64,000 bases of DNA, from assembly GCF_030272615.1 (NCBI RefSeq), contig NC_081414.1, positions 907,933,009 to 907,997,008 of the forward strand, written 5' to 3'. Position 1 is the first letter of the stretch; each line of letters begins with the position of its first letter. Shown here piece by piece: positions 34,135 through 47,300 of this stretch. This DNA is from Cryptomeria japonica. Its lineage: Eukaryota > Streptophyta > Pinopsida > Cupressales > Cupressaceae. The notes beneath the pieces are model-generated. The model was given only the letters and a program-made list of their open reading frames with translations, ran no database searches and was not told the DNA's origin. The position numbers and the translations under genes were made by a program.

Positions 34135-35255
34135 TGTTAGGATAACTAGTGAACAACTGAGAGGGGAGGGGGTGAATTAGTTGTTAACTGATTATAAATT
34201 TTAATCCATAATATGTTCTTAAATAAATCGAGTACCGATAAAGCACATACAAATGTCGGTAGGAACAGATACTAGTAAACAATACAACTTAACAATTAAC
34301 TAGATAATCAATGGAAAGAAACCATACCACATAAAACCATGCTTTGTATGTGGAAAACCCAAGAAGGGAAAAACCACGGTGGGAAACCTACCCACAGTTA
34401 GATGATACTTTTGCAGAAAGCATGTGTTACAATGAGAGGCATGCACTTGCAGGAAGGCACACTACCTAGAGCGTACTGCTCATTACAAAAGAGTCTCACT
34501 GACTACAGAGAGGCTACAACCTTCTTAAGATAAATGAACAACAATCTAATAGAGTGAACTACTAGAAATAACATCTACTATGCCTGATTATAGTCCTAGT
34601 TAAGCTCAATGTCGGAGGACAAAATCATCTTCTGAATCCAATTCGATCACCAATGATTGACCAACTCCTCTGCCTAAATGATATTACAATATTCGCATAT
34701 TACATTCCTTGACCATGACCTTTCTAATAACCATGATACTTTACAAAGAGTTTCTACCTCTTATTTATACAAACCCTAAGGCCTAAACTGATTAGGTCGA
34801 CCACCTAAAGATATTACAATAATATCATTACATAATTCCATTTACAATGATATGCCATGTCGACTTAAGACCAAAACAATAATAACAAATCCATAAAACA
34901 TCTTGAATCATCCAAGTAAAGTGTAGAGTACATGCTAGCATGATACTGGTCCATAACCGAGATAGGTACCAGACCTATTCTAGGTCCACCATGCCAAAGC
35001 AAAGTCTTCAAGCAATTGAAGCATGATCAACAAACATCTTCAGCATCTTGAAATCCATTTAGAAGTTTCACCAACACCAATTATGCATCTTGTCACAATT
35101 CCTCAATGAAAGCTCTATCGGTATATCTTTAAACCAGTGTCGGTAAGGGTTTACCAGAGTGTATGATAACATCCAATTACCAAGCCAGTGCCAACTGACC
35201 AAAACATGCTCATGGAGCATATAGCACATGAAATCAAATATACTGCACTGATCCA
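34135..35255 (-). repeat. 3' LTR of C1, remaining part, inverted
   Basis: The reverse strand aligns with the C1 5' LTR from 'tggatcagtg' to TATCCTAACA (1121 bp). It is flanked by ACAAG (reverse of 34130-34134), the same TSD that precedes C1 at 20317-20321. Lengths add up exactly: 161+1121-5=1277. No PBS follows, unlike C4, which supports a 3' LTR. Confidence 0.9.
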
Positions 35256-35895
35256 TGTTAGTGTAGGTTTTTTATTTTTCTTATGTTAGGGGTATTTATT
35301 TTTCCTACACATATATTATTTAAGCTTGCTTAGGTTAATAGGAGTGGTTTATATGAGGACACGTGGCAAAATACTTCAGCTACATGTGTAACTCTCCACC
35401 TCACATGGATAGTTGAGTTACACACCCTCTTTTGGCTTGTTGTGCCACCTCTCATAACCACTATTTTGTCATTTCCTAAGTGGGTTATGGGGTAGTTGGG
35501 TTTCACACCCTCTTTTTGCCTTATGTGCCAACTTTCTCAACTCCTTTTTTGTCTTCATGTAAGGAGGTTATGCCACATGTTTTGGCATTTACCAAGAAGG
35601 TAAAACCTCCCACTTTTTATGGAGAATAGGAGTTAATGCACCCCTTGGATGTATATGCTTATATTTTTCTATATAATAAGTACTATACTCTCACCTTCAC
35701 TAGTTAAGTTAGTAGAGTGATAGCTCGATGAGAGTCTTCTCAAAATTCTCCTCTTTGTCTCTATTTCTCTCTCATATTGAAATTATCTTCATTCAACTAT
35801 TTTGATCTTCGATCATCCGTTGTGTGAGGAGTTACATGTGATCTACGACTGAGATCAGATCTTGGCTCGATTCTCACTTCTCGAAGAATTTCACA
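35256..35895 (+). repeat. 5' LTR of Copia B
   Basis: 640 bp, TGTTAGTGTAGG to ATTTCACA, directly followed by the PBS. TSD ATCCA at 35251-35255. Contains 'acacgtggc' and 'gcacctcc'-type words; the reverse copy is at 26223-26863. Confidence 0.93.
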
Positions 35896-35907
35896 TGGTA
35901 TCAGAGC
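35896..35907 (+). other. primer binding site of Copia B
   Basis: TGGTATCAGAGC directly after the LTR (initiator-Met tRNA type). Confidence 0.95.
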
Positions 35908-36926
35908 TTATTGTCTAGTATAGCTCATTGCTTTTTTATTTATTTATTTGAGGGATTTGAGATTTTTATATAGCTAATATTTTCCTTAAAAACTAAGTAT
36001 GCTCTTCTCCTGCATTCTCGTGTGATCTGGAGAATCAGAACAGTTTAAAGGAAAATAGCTTCTAGTTAAATCTGGTTTACTTGTATGTGTTCTTGTAAGA
36101 TTTGGGTGATTATAGCTTTGTGATAATATTGGAATCTTAATAAGAATTTCCAGAGTGTCCATAAGACTTGACAAAGTCAAAAGTGACTTTTACTTCACCA
36201 AAATCAGAGTTTGGAAGACACAGTAAAAATCAAAGTAATTTTTTTTTTACTGGAGCTATTTTCATTTTGGCTTTAATGTTCCAACTTCTGTTCATTTTCA
36301 CAAAAAATGATTTCTGGGTTTTCTTCCCAGCATTGAAAAAATTTTGGGTTTCAGATTGTATTTCCAGAAAATTAATAAATTTGGTAGAAATTGAGCTTAA
36401 ATAGGGCCTAAGCCATTTTTTCTTTCAGGAAAATTCGACAACATTTCTTAAAAGTTGCACAACTTTTGCCTCAGGTGTCAGATTTTTGCAAACAAATACT
36501 TGATGGAAAGCTGGAAATGAGAACTCTCCATTATTGCAGGTCTAATTGAATTTTTTTGCGTTTTTATATTAGATATTAAAGGTTGTATCAGTTTCTTCTT
36601 TTTCTCTTCAACTGGTCATATCTTTCTCCTCACAACTCTGTTTTTCAAAAACTAATAGTTGTTGGAAAGGTATTGAGATAAATTAAGTAGTTATAAGGCT
36701 AATTTGTTTCAGATCTCGCCTCAAATTATTTGTATTTAAAATCTCTATTGGTTTCTTAAAAGAATTGTAATCTGATAAAAAGCCTTGTAAATGCACTAAT
36801 TATAAAGTGCCAACCTTGTAATATTTGGGGGGAGGTGATTTTTGAGACTAGTGAAAAGGGGGGGTGTCTTTTGTGCCTTCTTTCTTGCACTTTTCCTGAT
36901 TCTTTGTAATCTTCTTTTCCACTATC
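35908..36926 (+). other. long untranslated leader of Copia B
   Basis: About 1 kb between PBS and gag start, AT-rich and T-rich, with no credible coding sequence. The 78-residue ORF at 36168 is probably chance. Confidence 0.7.
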
Positions 36927-38368
36927 ATGGATGCATCTATAGTTCCACTTTTAACATCATATAATTATTTTGAATGGAAATCTAAGATGATAATATATCT
37001 GAAAAAGACATGGATATCATCGTGTTACTATGGGACTTGAAATTGAACCTCAAGATGCTGCAGAAAAGATTAAATGGTTTAATAAATGTGATGAAGATTT
37101 TGGTACTCTATGTATGTCAGTCTCTCCAGACCTTCTTTTTCACATTGAATCTGCCACTACACCAAATGCAGTGTGGACCACTTTGGAAAACCTCTTTGGT
37201 AAGTAGGATGAGCTAAGAGGTCATTAGTTAGAGAATGAACTCATAGGGTTGAATCCAACCAATTTTGATATTATACAAGACTTCTTCACTAAACTTAAGT
37301 CTGTAAGATTGCAGTTGGAACGGTGTGGAACTAAAAAAGATGATAAGCAACTGATCTTGAATATTCTTTCTAAGCTTGGTCCTAACTATTTAGTGTTTGT
37401 TTCTACATTCTATTCTACAAAATGTGCCCTAGGTACCACATTCAAAATACCTTCTCTGGATGAATTTGCTGCAGAACTCACTAGGGAGCAAGACAAATTG
37501 GTTCAAATGGGTACAATAAAACCCTCTAAGTCACATGCCTTAGTTGTAAATCAAGGTATAAAAGAACAAAAAGGGTCTAGTAAGCAAGATAAGAAACAAA
37601 AGAACCAAGGAGAGAAGAAAAAAGATCAGAAATCTGCTACTTCAAAAGCAGATAATCAGACCTTTTCATCAAGAGGTAAACAAAGGAGAAGGTCAAGTGT
37701 TCTTATTGTAAGAGGCTTGGTCATGATGAACATAAGTGTTTAAAGAAACAAATTGATCACCTTTCAAATCTTCTTGAAAAGAATAATATCAAGGTGCCTG
37801 ATTCAGTCAAACAGAGTTCACCAGAAGGATCTTCTAAGGATATAGATAAGAGTAAAGGGAAAGGAAAGGGTAAGGCCCTAGTTGTTGTTGCTTCACAACC
37901 CAATTCTTGGATAATTGACTTGGGTGCCTCGCACCACATGGCTTCTTCAAAGATGATTTCACCTCTTTAGAGCCATGTTTTATGCCTTCCATACTAATGG
38001 GTGATGACACTCCTGTTGAAGTGCATGGGAGAGGGTCTGTTGATGTGGGCAAAGGAACATTTAAGGATGTCCTTTGTGTTCCATCTTTATCAACTAATCT
38101 CCTATTTGTTTATCAGATCACTCACACTAGTTCTAGCAAGCGAGTTGAGTTCACACCAGATACAATGGTAATCAGTGAAATGCATAATGGGTCTACTATT
38201 GTTGTGGCAAAAACATATCATCAATCCAGATTATATTTGTTTTCTAACTTTGTTTCTGACTCTCCTTCGATAGTTTTACTCACTCATGCAGATGAGATTA
38301 GTTGTTTGTGGCATCAACGATTTGGCCACTTGAACTATCATTACTTGCAACAACTCAGTCAACAAGAC
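36927..38368 (+). pseudogene. gag: Copia B gag, zinc knuckle, protease, pre-integrase start
   Basis: Starts MDASIVPLLTSYNYFEWKSK at 36927. UBN2-like gag core at 37249-37440 ('FDIIQDFFTKLKSVRLQLERCG'). A Lys/Gln-rich linker leads to the zinc knuckle CSYCKRLGHDEHKC (about 37695-37740, another frame). The protease has 'SWIIDLGASHHM' (about 37905; usual D-S-G is D-L-G), 'GRGSVDVGKGTFKDVLCVPSL' in pieces, then pre-integrase 'LWHQRFGHLN' (38308-38340). Frameshifts occur near 37005, 37210, 37675 and 37950. At 38368 element A interrupts it, between the His pair and the Cys pair of the integrase zinc finger. Confidence 0.92.
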
Positions 38369-39950
38369 TGTTGGCATTATGTGAACCGGCATGAGCCTTA
38401 TGTAAACTGGCAAGAAGACATAACGATATTGTATGTTGTCATTGATGTCAATATGAGACATGGTGAGAACCGGCACATGTGATAGGTGAAGATAGAGGAA
38501 CTGGCATATGTATGAACCGATTTATATGCCAAAGTGAAGCGGCACATTTGTTCAAGGTGAACTGGCATGTAGTTATGTGAACCGGCACATGGAAGCATTG
38601 TATGGTTACCGGTTGGAGAAAATCAAGTGACTCAATTGGTAATCTTCGTGTGATGAGTTAGCAGTATGATGGAGGAAAAATCATGTTGCCACGTAATCTC
38701 TATGCGTGTGAAGGATCTTACATGAAGTAGACTATTCCTATCCACCTCAGGAAAGTGCGAAGTCTGTCAAACGGTGATAATGCATGATGGGTTATCAGCT
38801 GCCATGAAAATAGTGGATAATGGATGATGGAGAATGTCTTGAGATGGATTCAAGATTGTTGCATTTAATGCAATATGATTCAATGGTCAGGATCAAACTG
38901 TCTGAATTGCTTGACCTAATAGGTTTAGGGTTTAGGGTTTTTGTTACCAACCTGTATGTTTCCTATAAGGTTGATGTTGGGTTTCTATCTAAGGTTGTTG
39001 GTAAAAAGTTGTGAGTGTGTATCCAAGGAAAGTGATACGTGATTCTTGCCAGACCATAGGAGAGAAGAGATACCTGCAAAGTGAATGTGCAGAAGGAAAA
39101 GAGGAGCCTAAATGGATCTGCATTAGCATTAATTGTTGTTAATAGATCATTGTAATACGTGTTGATCTCTAACCACTTCAATAGTTGTAAAATCCCCTAA
39201 CAGGGTAGCCTTAACTGGCTTGATTCAAAATCCCATAATTCGGGTGGTCTTAACTAGCTTGTTTCAAATCCCTTAACTAGGTAACTCGAGGCTAATGAGT
39301 TCTGAGAAGCTTGAGAAGTTTAGGAGATCCATTCAGCTATTGAGTTCTTGGAATCCTCTAACAAGGTGACCCTACCGGGTTTATCCCTTAACCGGGTATC
39401 CCCTAACTAGGTGATCCCTAACAGGATCGATTCCTACCAGAACCTATTGTAATGTCCTTAACTGGACAAGGCTCCTAACAGAGTGGACTTCTAAAGAGTT
39501 CAAAAAGCAGCTTGTAGGTATTCACCCCCACCCTGGTTTTTCCCAGTTGGGTTTCCACATGAAAAATATGTGTGTCATGTGAAATGATTTTGTCTTGTGA
39601 TGCTTTGTCTTACCTATTAAGAATATGAAGGTTCTATGTTTTATGCCTGTCTATAAAACACATTGAACTCACTGTTGTGAAGATTTGATGGTTAAGTTTA
39701 CTTATTTATGCATGAGAATATAATGATACTGTGGTATTGAGCCAAGAGGAAAGCTTATTGAGTGATCGGTTCATGAGTGGTTGAGCTATACTGGATATTG
39801 CTGGTTGCACTTTGTTTCACCGGTATCTCTGTTTGTTAGTCTTTTGGAGTATTTGTTGTCAAACCAGTTTTGGATGATATTGGTGTTTGTACCGATTCAC
39901 CCCCCCTCTCAGTACCGGTTTGGTACTAGTGGATCATCATTGAGTTATCA
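38369..39950 (+). repeat. 5' LTR of element A
   Basis: 1582 bp, TGTTGGCATTATGTGAACC to GAGTTATCA. Contains repeated 'aaccggcat' words, a TTTAGGG-like pair at 38922-38938, a ladder of 'ccttaaccgggt' words (39180-39430), the 'ccctggtttttccc' block and the C-tract near 39900. Confidence 0.95.
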
Positions 39951-39952
39951 AT

Positions 39953-39964
39953 TGGTATCAGAGC
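39953..39964 (+). other. primer binding site of element A
   Basis: TGGTATCAGAGC two bases after the LTR. Confidence 0.96.
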
Positions 39965-40019
39965 ACTCTAGGTCCTCTGTGTTGTAAGCTTAACCACTTA
40001 AGGAAAAGATCCTAGCCAA

Positions 40020-41036
40020 ATGATGAAGAGGGAAGGTCCAAAGTTCAATAGGGAAAACTTTGGTATATGGAAGGACAGGACGAAGATATTCATCAAAAGC
40101 ATGGGTGTTCAACACTGGAGTTATGTTGAAAATGTATATGTTGTTCCTACCGGTACTCTCACCAATGACCAAAACAGAGAGATACAAGAAAATGGGCAAG
40201 TCATGGAAGCCCTCATCCGTAGTCTTTCTAACATTGAGTTTATTAATGTTGAGGACAAGGCAAATCCCAAAGAGGTATGGGATGCTCTTGAAAATATTTA
40301 TGGTGGTGATGAGCATGTAAAACAGGCTAAGGAAGAGAGCCTGAGAGGAAAGTTTGAAGACATGCGAATGGTTGAAGGAGAGACCATTCAGTAGTATGGA
40401 ATAAGAATCAAAATAGTTGTTGGAGAAATAAAGAGTGCAGGTGGCAAAATAGAAGATTCCACTGTGGTAAGTAAAGTCCTGAGATCCCTATTGCCGGTCT
40501 ATGCAATAAGCATTGCTGCTATTCAGGAGCTGAGATCAATAGACAAGTCCAAGGTGTCCTTGGACTCCATCATAGCCAAGTTGACAACCTATGAGCTGAA
40601 TAGCTTTGATGTTAGTGTTCAAAAGTTAGAATCAACTTTTAAAGCTTTTGCTATACCATCTAGAAAAGGAAAAGAGGCTAGCACTAGTGGGGAACACAAT
40701 TAGAACAGAGAAATGAAGGATGAAGAGTTTCTGATGGAATTTGAAGCTCTTCTTGCCAGGAGATTTTTAAAAGGGACTGGTAAATACAAAGGTAAGCTTC
40801 CTTTGAGATGTTTCTCTTGTAACCGGATAGGACATATTGCTATCAACTGTCCTATTAGTGACAACAAGGACAAACCAGAAAGGTTCAAGAAATTCAAAGG
40901 AGGAAACCGGAGAAATTGTTTTGTGGCAGTTGATGAAGGTGTCACAGATGAGGAATCAGAAGATGAAGAGAATGAAGACATTGTGTTCATTGCTGTAAAG
41001 GAAGATGTGGTAGACAAGAAGGCTCTTGTCTCCTAG
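40020..41036 (+). pseudogene. gag: element A gag with zinc knuckle
   Basis: Starts MMKREGPKFNRENFGIWKDR at 40020, 56 nt after the PBS. Gag core: 'VWDALENIYGGDEHVKQAKE', 'LRGKFEDMRMVEGETIQ', 'VVSKVLRSLLPVYAISIAAI'. Zinc knuckle CFSCNRIGHIAINC at about 40810-40850. An acidic stretch 'DEESEDEENEDIV' follows. All is in one frame, with TAG at 40392, 40701 and 41034; at the first of these the related element D has Gln. Gag forms the particle; pol continues in the same frame, as is normal for Copia. Confidence 0.94.
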
Positions 41037-44000
41037 TTTGATGATTCCAATGAGTGGATCATTGACAATGGATGCTCTCACCATATGACTGGTGACCGGA
41101 GCAAGTTTCTATCCTTAGAAAAGTATGATGGTGGTGTGGTTCGCTTTGGCAATGATGCACCATGCATGGTCAAAGGCAGAGGGTCCATCTCCTTGAATGG
41201 AAAGAGTAGTGTTGACAATGTGTACTGGGTTGATGGTCTCAAACACAACCTTCTAAGTGTTGCCCAATTAAATGACAGTGGCCTCACTTTGTAATTCAAG
41301 AATGGAGTTTGTAGAATCAAAGGTGAAGATGGTAAATTGGTAGCCACCGGCATGCATACTAAAGGTAACCTAATTCATCTAAATGTTAATATAAGTACAT
41401 GTCTTATGGCTAAGCTTGATGATAGCTCGATATGGCATAGGAGATTCTATCATGTGAACTTTGACAACATTGTGAAGGCTAGTAAGATCAAGGCAGTTAA
41501 AGGGTTGCCGGTGCTGAGCAAACCAGATAATACCTTGTGTAGAGAATGTCAATTGGGGAAAATATCTTCCTCAACCTTTAAAGGTAAATATTTCACTGCT
41601 GGCAACTTGCTTGATCTTATGCATACTGATTTATATGGTCCTATGAAAGCTAAAAGTGTGCAGGGTGATAGGTACTTTATAATTCTCACTGATGACTACT
41701 CAAGAATGATGTGGGTCACATTCTTGAAAGACAAGTCTGAAGCTTTTGGGAAATTCAAATCTTTTAGAGCATTAGTGGAGAAGGAAAGCGGTAAAGGGAT
41801 CAAGTGTCTCAGAACTGATCAAGGAGGGGAATTCACTTCCAGTAAATTCAACAAGTACTGTGAAGAATTTGGCATCAAGAGATAGCTGTCTGCCCCCCAG
41901 ACTCCATAGCAGAATGGCCTAGCAGAGAGGAATAACCAGACTGTAGTTGAAGCAGCTAGAACTATGTTGATCCAAGGAAAGGTTGCTCACACCTTTTGGA
42001 GAGAAGCGGTGAGCACTGCAGTCTACACTATGAACCGGGTACTCATCAAAAAGGGTAAGGACAAAACTCCTTATGAGTATTGGACCGGTAAGACACCTAT
42101 GGTTAACTACTTTAAGGTATTTGGTAGCAAATGTTACATCAAGAGGAGTGAACATCAGGGAAAATTTGAAGCTAAATGTGATGAAGGAATATTTATAGGA
42201 TATTCCACCAAGAGTAAAGCTTTCAAGTGCTACAACAATAGGACTTAGAGAATTATGGAAATCATCAATGTAAGAGTTGATGAATCCTCTGAGAAGACTG
42301 AGGAAATTGGCAATGAGCAAGTTGTAAATGAACCGGTTGCAACCTTCTGGGAACCAGTTGTTAGTCTACCTAGTACCAGTAATAGTGTTTCTGAACCGGT
42401 GAATGCTGATACTGATGAAGATGAGGATGAAGAAGAAAAGCAAGACGAACCAGTTAAGACCATTCCACGGTATGTCAAGTTGAATCATGACCCTAAGCAG
42501 ATCATAGGTGATAAGGATGTAGGAATCCTTACCAGAAGAAAGATCAGAGAAAACTCATGTATGATCTCTGAATTTGAGCCCAAGTCATTCAAAGAGGCTC
42601 ATAAAGATGAAGACTGGATCAAGGCAATGGAAGAAGAACTTGACCAGATAGAGAAAAATGGTACATGGTCCTTGGTACCCAGACCAGAGCATAAAAATGT
42701 CATTGGCACCAAATGGGTGTTCAGAAATAAGTTGAATGAGGATGGCACAGTGATTTGGAATAAAGCCAGACTGGTATGCAAAGGATATGCTCAAGAAGAA
42801 GGTGAAGACTATGAGGAAACCTTTGCTCCTGTAGCTAGATTGGAAGGAGTTCATATGCTTCTTGCATATGTAGCTTTTAAGAGATTCAAGGTATATCAAA
42901 TGGATGTAAAATCTGCATTCCTAAATGTTGTACTTGAAGAGGAGGTGTATATTGAGCAACTGGATGGGTTTACCCTATCTGAAGATAGTGACATGGTATG
43001 TAGGCTACACAAAGCATTATATGGTCTAAAGAAAGCACCTAGGGCATGGTATGAGTGCCTACATTCCCATCTTGTGAATATTGGATTTGAGAGAACAAGT
43101 GAAGATAGCAATATCTACTTGAAGTTTGAAGAAGATCAGATCTTGATCTGTGAAGTTTTTGTTGATGACATTATTTTTGGAGGAGATGACAAGATGAGTC
43201 ATGAGTTTTTTGATGAAATGAAGAAAGAGTTTGAGATGTCACTCATAGGGGAGATTAAGTTCTTCATAGGACTACAGATCTAGCAAATGAATGATGGAAT
43301 CTTCATCACTTAGTCCAAATATGTCAAAGAGGTGTTGGAGACTTTTGGCATGGAAGATAGCAAACCGGTTGCAAACTGACAAAGGAGGATAATTTTGCAC
43401 TGGTTGATGAGAAGGAATACCGGTCTATGATTGGTAAGTTGCATTATGTAGTGCATAGAAGACCGGATATTGCACATGTAGTTGGCATCACTGCAAGGTT
43501 CCGGAAGAGTCCAAGAGAATCTCACTTGAGTGCAGTCAAGCAAATTCTTAGGTATCTGAAGGGAACAATTGACTATGGATTGTGGTACCCATATAGCAAT
43601 AATTTCAATCTAAAAGTATTCACAGATGCTGATTGGGCCGATAATGTGGATGACCGGAAGAGCACAACCGGTGGTGCATTCTTTCTTAGTGGTAGACTGG
43701 TCTCATGGATGAGTAAAAAATAGAGTTGCATCTTTTAGTCTACAGCAGAAGCAGAGTATGTTGCAGCTTTCATGAACTACACTCAGACAATTTGGATGAA
43801 GCATGTACTGGAAGGCTTCAAGATCCCTGTATTTGAACCGATAAGTATATTCTGTGATAACACAAGTGCTATCAATATATCAAAGAATCCGGTTTTACAT
43901 TCTAGAACCAAGCATTTTGAGCTTAAGTATCATTTCCTAAGGGAAAAGGTTCAGAATAAAGAGATTGCACTGGAGCATGTGTCCAGTAAGGAGCAGTTAG

Positions 44001-44077
44001 TAGACATATTCACCAAGCCTCTCCCAAAGACAACATTTGTGCATTTGAGAGGTGAATTAGGGGTATTGCCCCTTTAG
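41037..44077 (+). pseudogene. pol: element A protease, integrase, RT and RNase H
   Basis: Protease 'EWIIDNGCSHHMTGD' (41052; D-N-G where D-S-G is usual). Pre-integrase '[10 protein letters not shown]...CRECQLGK' (41430-41560). Integrase 'LMHTDLYGP', 'RTDQGGEF', 'NGLAERNN' with all three acidic residues (41610-41935). RT 42550-43350 with '[20 protein letters not shown]', '[11 protein letters not shown]' and '[10 protein letters not shown]'. A deletion near 43375 changes frame; RNase H 43427-44077 with 'FTDADWADNVDD', 'TAEAEY' and 'CDNTSA'. Stops at 41292, 41883, 41907, 42247, 43281, 43311, 43721 and 43736, almost all at expected Gln codons. Confidence 0.95.
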
Positions 44078-44338
44078 GAGGTGAACTAAAAGTGATTGTT
44101 CCACATCAGTCAAGTATTGAAAAGACAAATCTTTTGTTGATTGGTGTGTTTATGGATGCTACTCCTCAGGGGGAGCAGCATGATGAAACAGTGATGATTG
44201 TACCTCCACTTTGGCATTGTTGTCAAAGGGGGAGAAGGAGTGAGAGTGAAGCGAAAAGATATCTGTAGCAAATGGGGAGAAGATGTGAAGCAGAGAAGAT
44301 ATCTTTTGTATATTGCCATCAATGCCAAAGGGGGAGAT
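44078..44338 (+). other. 3' untranslated region and polypurine tract of A
   Basis: Purine words CAGGGGGAGCAG (44167) and CAAAGGGGGAGAAG (44224), then the terminal AAAGGGGGAGAT (44327-44338) abutting the 3' LTR. Confidence 0.85.
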
Positions 44339-47300
44339 TGTTGGCATTATGTGAACCGGCATGAGCTTTATGTAAACTGGCACGAAGACATAATGATATT
44401 GTATGTTGTCATTGATGTCAATATGAGACATGGTGAGAATCGGCACATGTGATAGGTGAAGACAAAGGAACCAGCATATGTATGAACTGGTTTATATGCC
44501 AAAGTGAAGCGGCACATTTGTTCAAGGTGAACTGACATGTAGCTATGTGAACGAGCACATGGAAGCATTGTATGGTTACCGGTTGGTAGGTAGCCTCCAC
44601 TTCAGGGTTTCCGGTTTGAGCAACTCAAGTGACTCAATCAGTAATCTTCATGTGATGAGTTAGTATTATGATGGAGGACAGATCATGTTGCCACGTACGC
44701 TCTATGCACGTGAAGGATCTTGCATGAAGAAGACTATTCCTATCCACCTCAGGAAAGTGCGAAGTCTGTCAAATGGTGATAATGCATGATGGGTTATCAG
44801 TCGCTATGAAAATGGTGGATAATGGATGATGGAGAATGTCTTGAGATCGATTCAAGATTATTGCATTTAATGCAGTATGATTCAATGGTCAGGATCAAAC
44901 CGTCTGAATTGCTTGACCTAATAGGTTTAGGGTTTAGGGTTTTTGCTACCGACTTGTATGTTTCCTATAAGGTCGATGTTGGGTTTCTATCTAAGGTTGT
45001 GGGCAAAAAGTTGTGAGTGTGTATCCAAGGAAAGTGATACGTGATTCTTGCCAGACCATAGGAGAGAAGAGATACTTGCAAAGTGAATGTGCAGAAGGAA
45101 AAGAGGAGCCTAAACGGATCTGCATTAGCATTAAGTGATGTTAACATATTATTGTAATGTGTTGATCTCTAACCACATCAACATTTGTAAAATCCCCTAA
45201 TAGGGTAGCCTTAACTGGCTTGATTCAAAATCCCTTAAATCGGGTGGTCTTAACCGGCTTGTTTCAAATCCCTTAACTGGGTAACTCGAGGCTAATGAGT
45301 TCTGAGAAGCTTGAGAAGCTTAGGAGATCCTTTTAGCTATTGAGTTCTTGAAATCCTCTGACAAGGTGGCCCTACTGGGTTTAACCCTTAACCGGGTGAT
45401 CCCTAACAGGATCAGTTCCTACCAGAACCTATTGTAATGTCCTTAACCGGACAAGGCTCCTAACAGAGCAGACTTCTAAAGAGTTCAAAAAGAAGCTTTT
45501 GGGTATTCATTCCCATCGTGGTTTTTCCCAATTGGGTTTCCACGTGAAAAATATGTGTGTCATATGAAATGCTTTTGTCTTGTGATGCTTTGTCTTACCT
45601 ATTAAGCATATGAAGGTTCTGATGCCCTCCTAAATGGCACAAGGTTAGTAAATGATCAACAACACAAAAAGACACAAAACCATTAGATTGTTAGCGTTAG
45701 TCAATCAAAAACTAATCTAAAAAGGCATACCAAGAGAGAAACTAAAAACATGCTAATATATCTAACTAAAGAAGCAAAGATAATGAGGCATCTCCAAATG
45801 CCTCTTAGCATGGTTTTGGTTCCTTTCTCCCTTGTTCCTCTCCTCTCCAAGTTCCAAAATAGTGTAGCTCTCAGCAGCTTTTTGCAGTATGGATGCTTAT
45901 GGAGGATTGAGATTGTAGCATTGAGCTTTGAATGTGAAATAAAAAGCTAATGCTATGCTATTGATGCTAAACTGATATATTTTAACCAAAATAACAAGAT
46001 ATTAGATGATTATGCTAAGAATGCTCTCTAAAATGTCTATAGCTTAGATGCATACAAGTTTTCAGGATTTGGATTATGTAGAAATGGGCTCTATTTATAG
46101 GAAAAATGGAGCAATGGATGGTTAAGATTGAAAGATTCAATCAAGGGTTGAGTTTGAAAGTTGGGGATCCATGTGCACAATTGGCACCAATGAAATGATG
46201 ACAAGTGTCAACATAGGGTTGGGTTGAGAAAGGGGTTGGAGGCATTAAAGGCTTGAGAAGACCTCATGGTTATCTAAAGGCTAAGGGTCAAGTCTAAATT
46301 AAGCTTACCCACTGGATTAAGAGTTAATCCAAGGATAAACCTTTGTGCAAATGTTTAAGAGATAATCATGGTCAAAGCATTAATGGCCTGATGAGACCTT
46401 TGGGTTGGATAGAGGTTGAGTCAAAACAAATGTTTTAACCATGTGGGAGGGTTTGAATTAACCATTAATGGTTATTGGAGACTTTGGGGATTAAGTGGTT
46501 GAAGGTTGAAAGCCTTTAAAGGTTATCAAAGACTTTGAGCCATTTAGTGGTTGAAGACTTGAAGCCTTTAATGATTATCAAAGACTTTGAGGTTTTGAGA
46601 AGTGACTTCCCTTTCCTTAGGGATGTGACAAAGTTTAGAGGATGGATTAGGCTAATTAGGAAGGGGTTAGAAGAGTCTAGAAGGGGATTAGATTTTGCAA
46701 GTGGATTTGGTGGGTGAGGGAAAACAGGATTTTATTTAAAATAAAAATTCATTTATTCCAATAAATGTGTGCAAGTTGCATTTGTAGGAAAATGCAAGTG
46801 GGGTGGGGATAATGATTTAAATAAATGTTTTATTTAATTTATTTAAAAGAGGAATAGGGGGATCTAATTAATTGATTTGTATTTGGTTTAATGAATTAAT
46901 TAAAATAAATTGAATAATTTATTTAATTAATAGAAGAATGTTTGGAGATGAATTAATTAAATATTTATCTAATTAACTGATGGCTTAATGGATTTTTAAT
47001 CAAATAAATAGCAAATATTCATTTAATTAAAATGGACATATTTATGTGACTACAGGTTCTATGTTTTATGCCTGTCTATAAAACACATTGAACTCACTAT
47101 TGTGAAGATTTGATGGTTAAGTTTACCTATTTATGCATGAGAATATAATGATACTGTGGTATTGAGCCAAGAGGAAAGCTTATTGAGTGACTGGTTCATG
47201 ACTGGTTGAGCTATACTAGATATTGTCCGTTGCACTTTGTTTCACCGGTATCCCTGTTTGTTAGTCTTTTGGAGTATTTGCTATCAAACCGGTTTTGGAT

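Noticed and set aside
34135-35255. Independent solo LTR of family C
   Set aside because: It lacks the first 156 bp, exactly what is present before Copia B at 26062-26222, and its flanking ACAAG matches the C1 TSD.
35256-35895. B LTR and the reversed copy at 26223-26863 as ends of a DNA transposon with long inverted repeats
   Set aside because: Each adjoins LTR-element features (PBS at 35896, polypurine tract at 26864) and they share a TSD in reverse, so inversion of one LTR element explains them better.
42585-43111. Minus-strand ORFs opposite element A reverse transcriptase
   Set aside because: Antisense shadows of a strongly matching reverse transcriptase frame.
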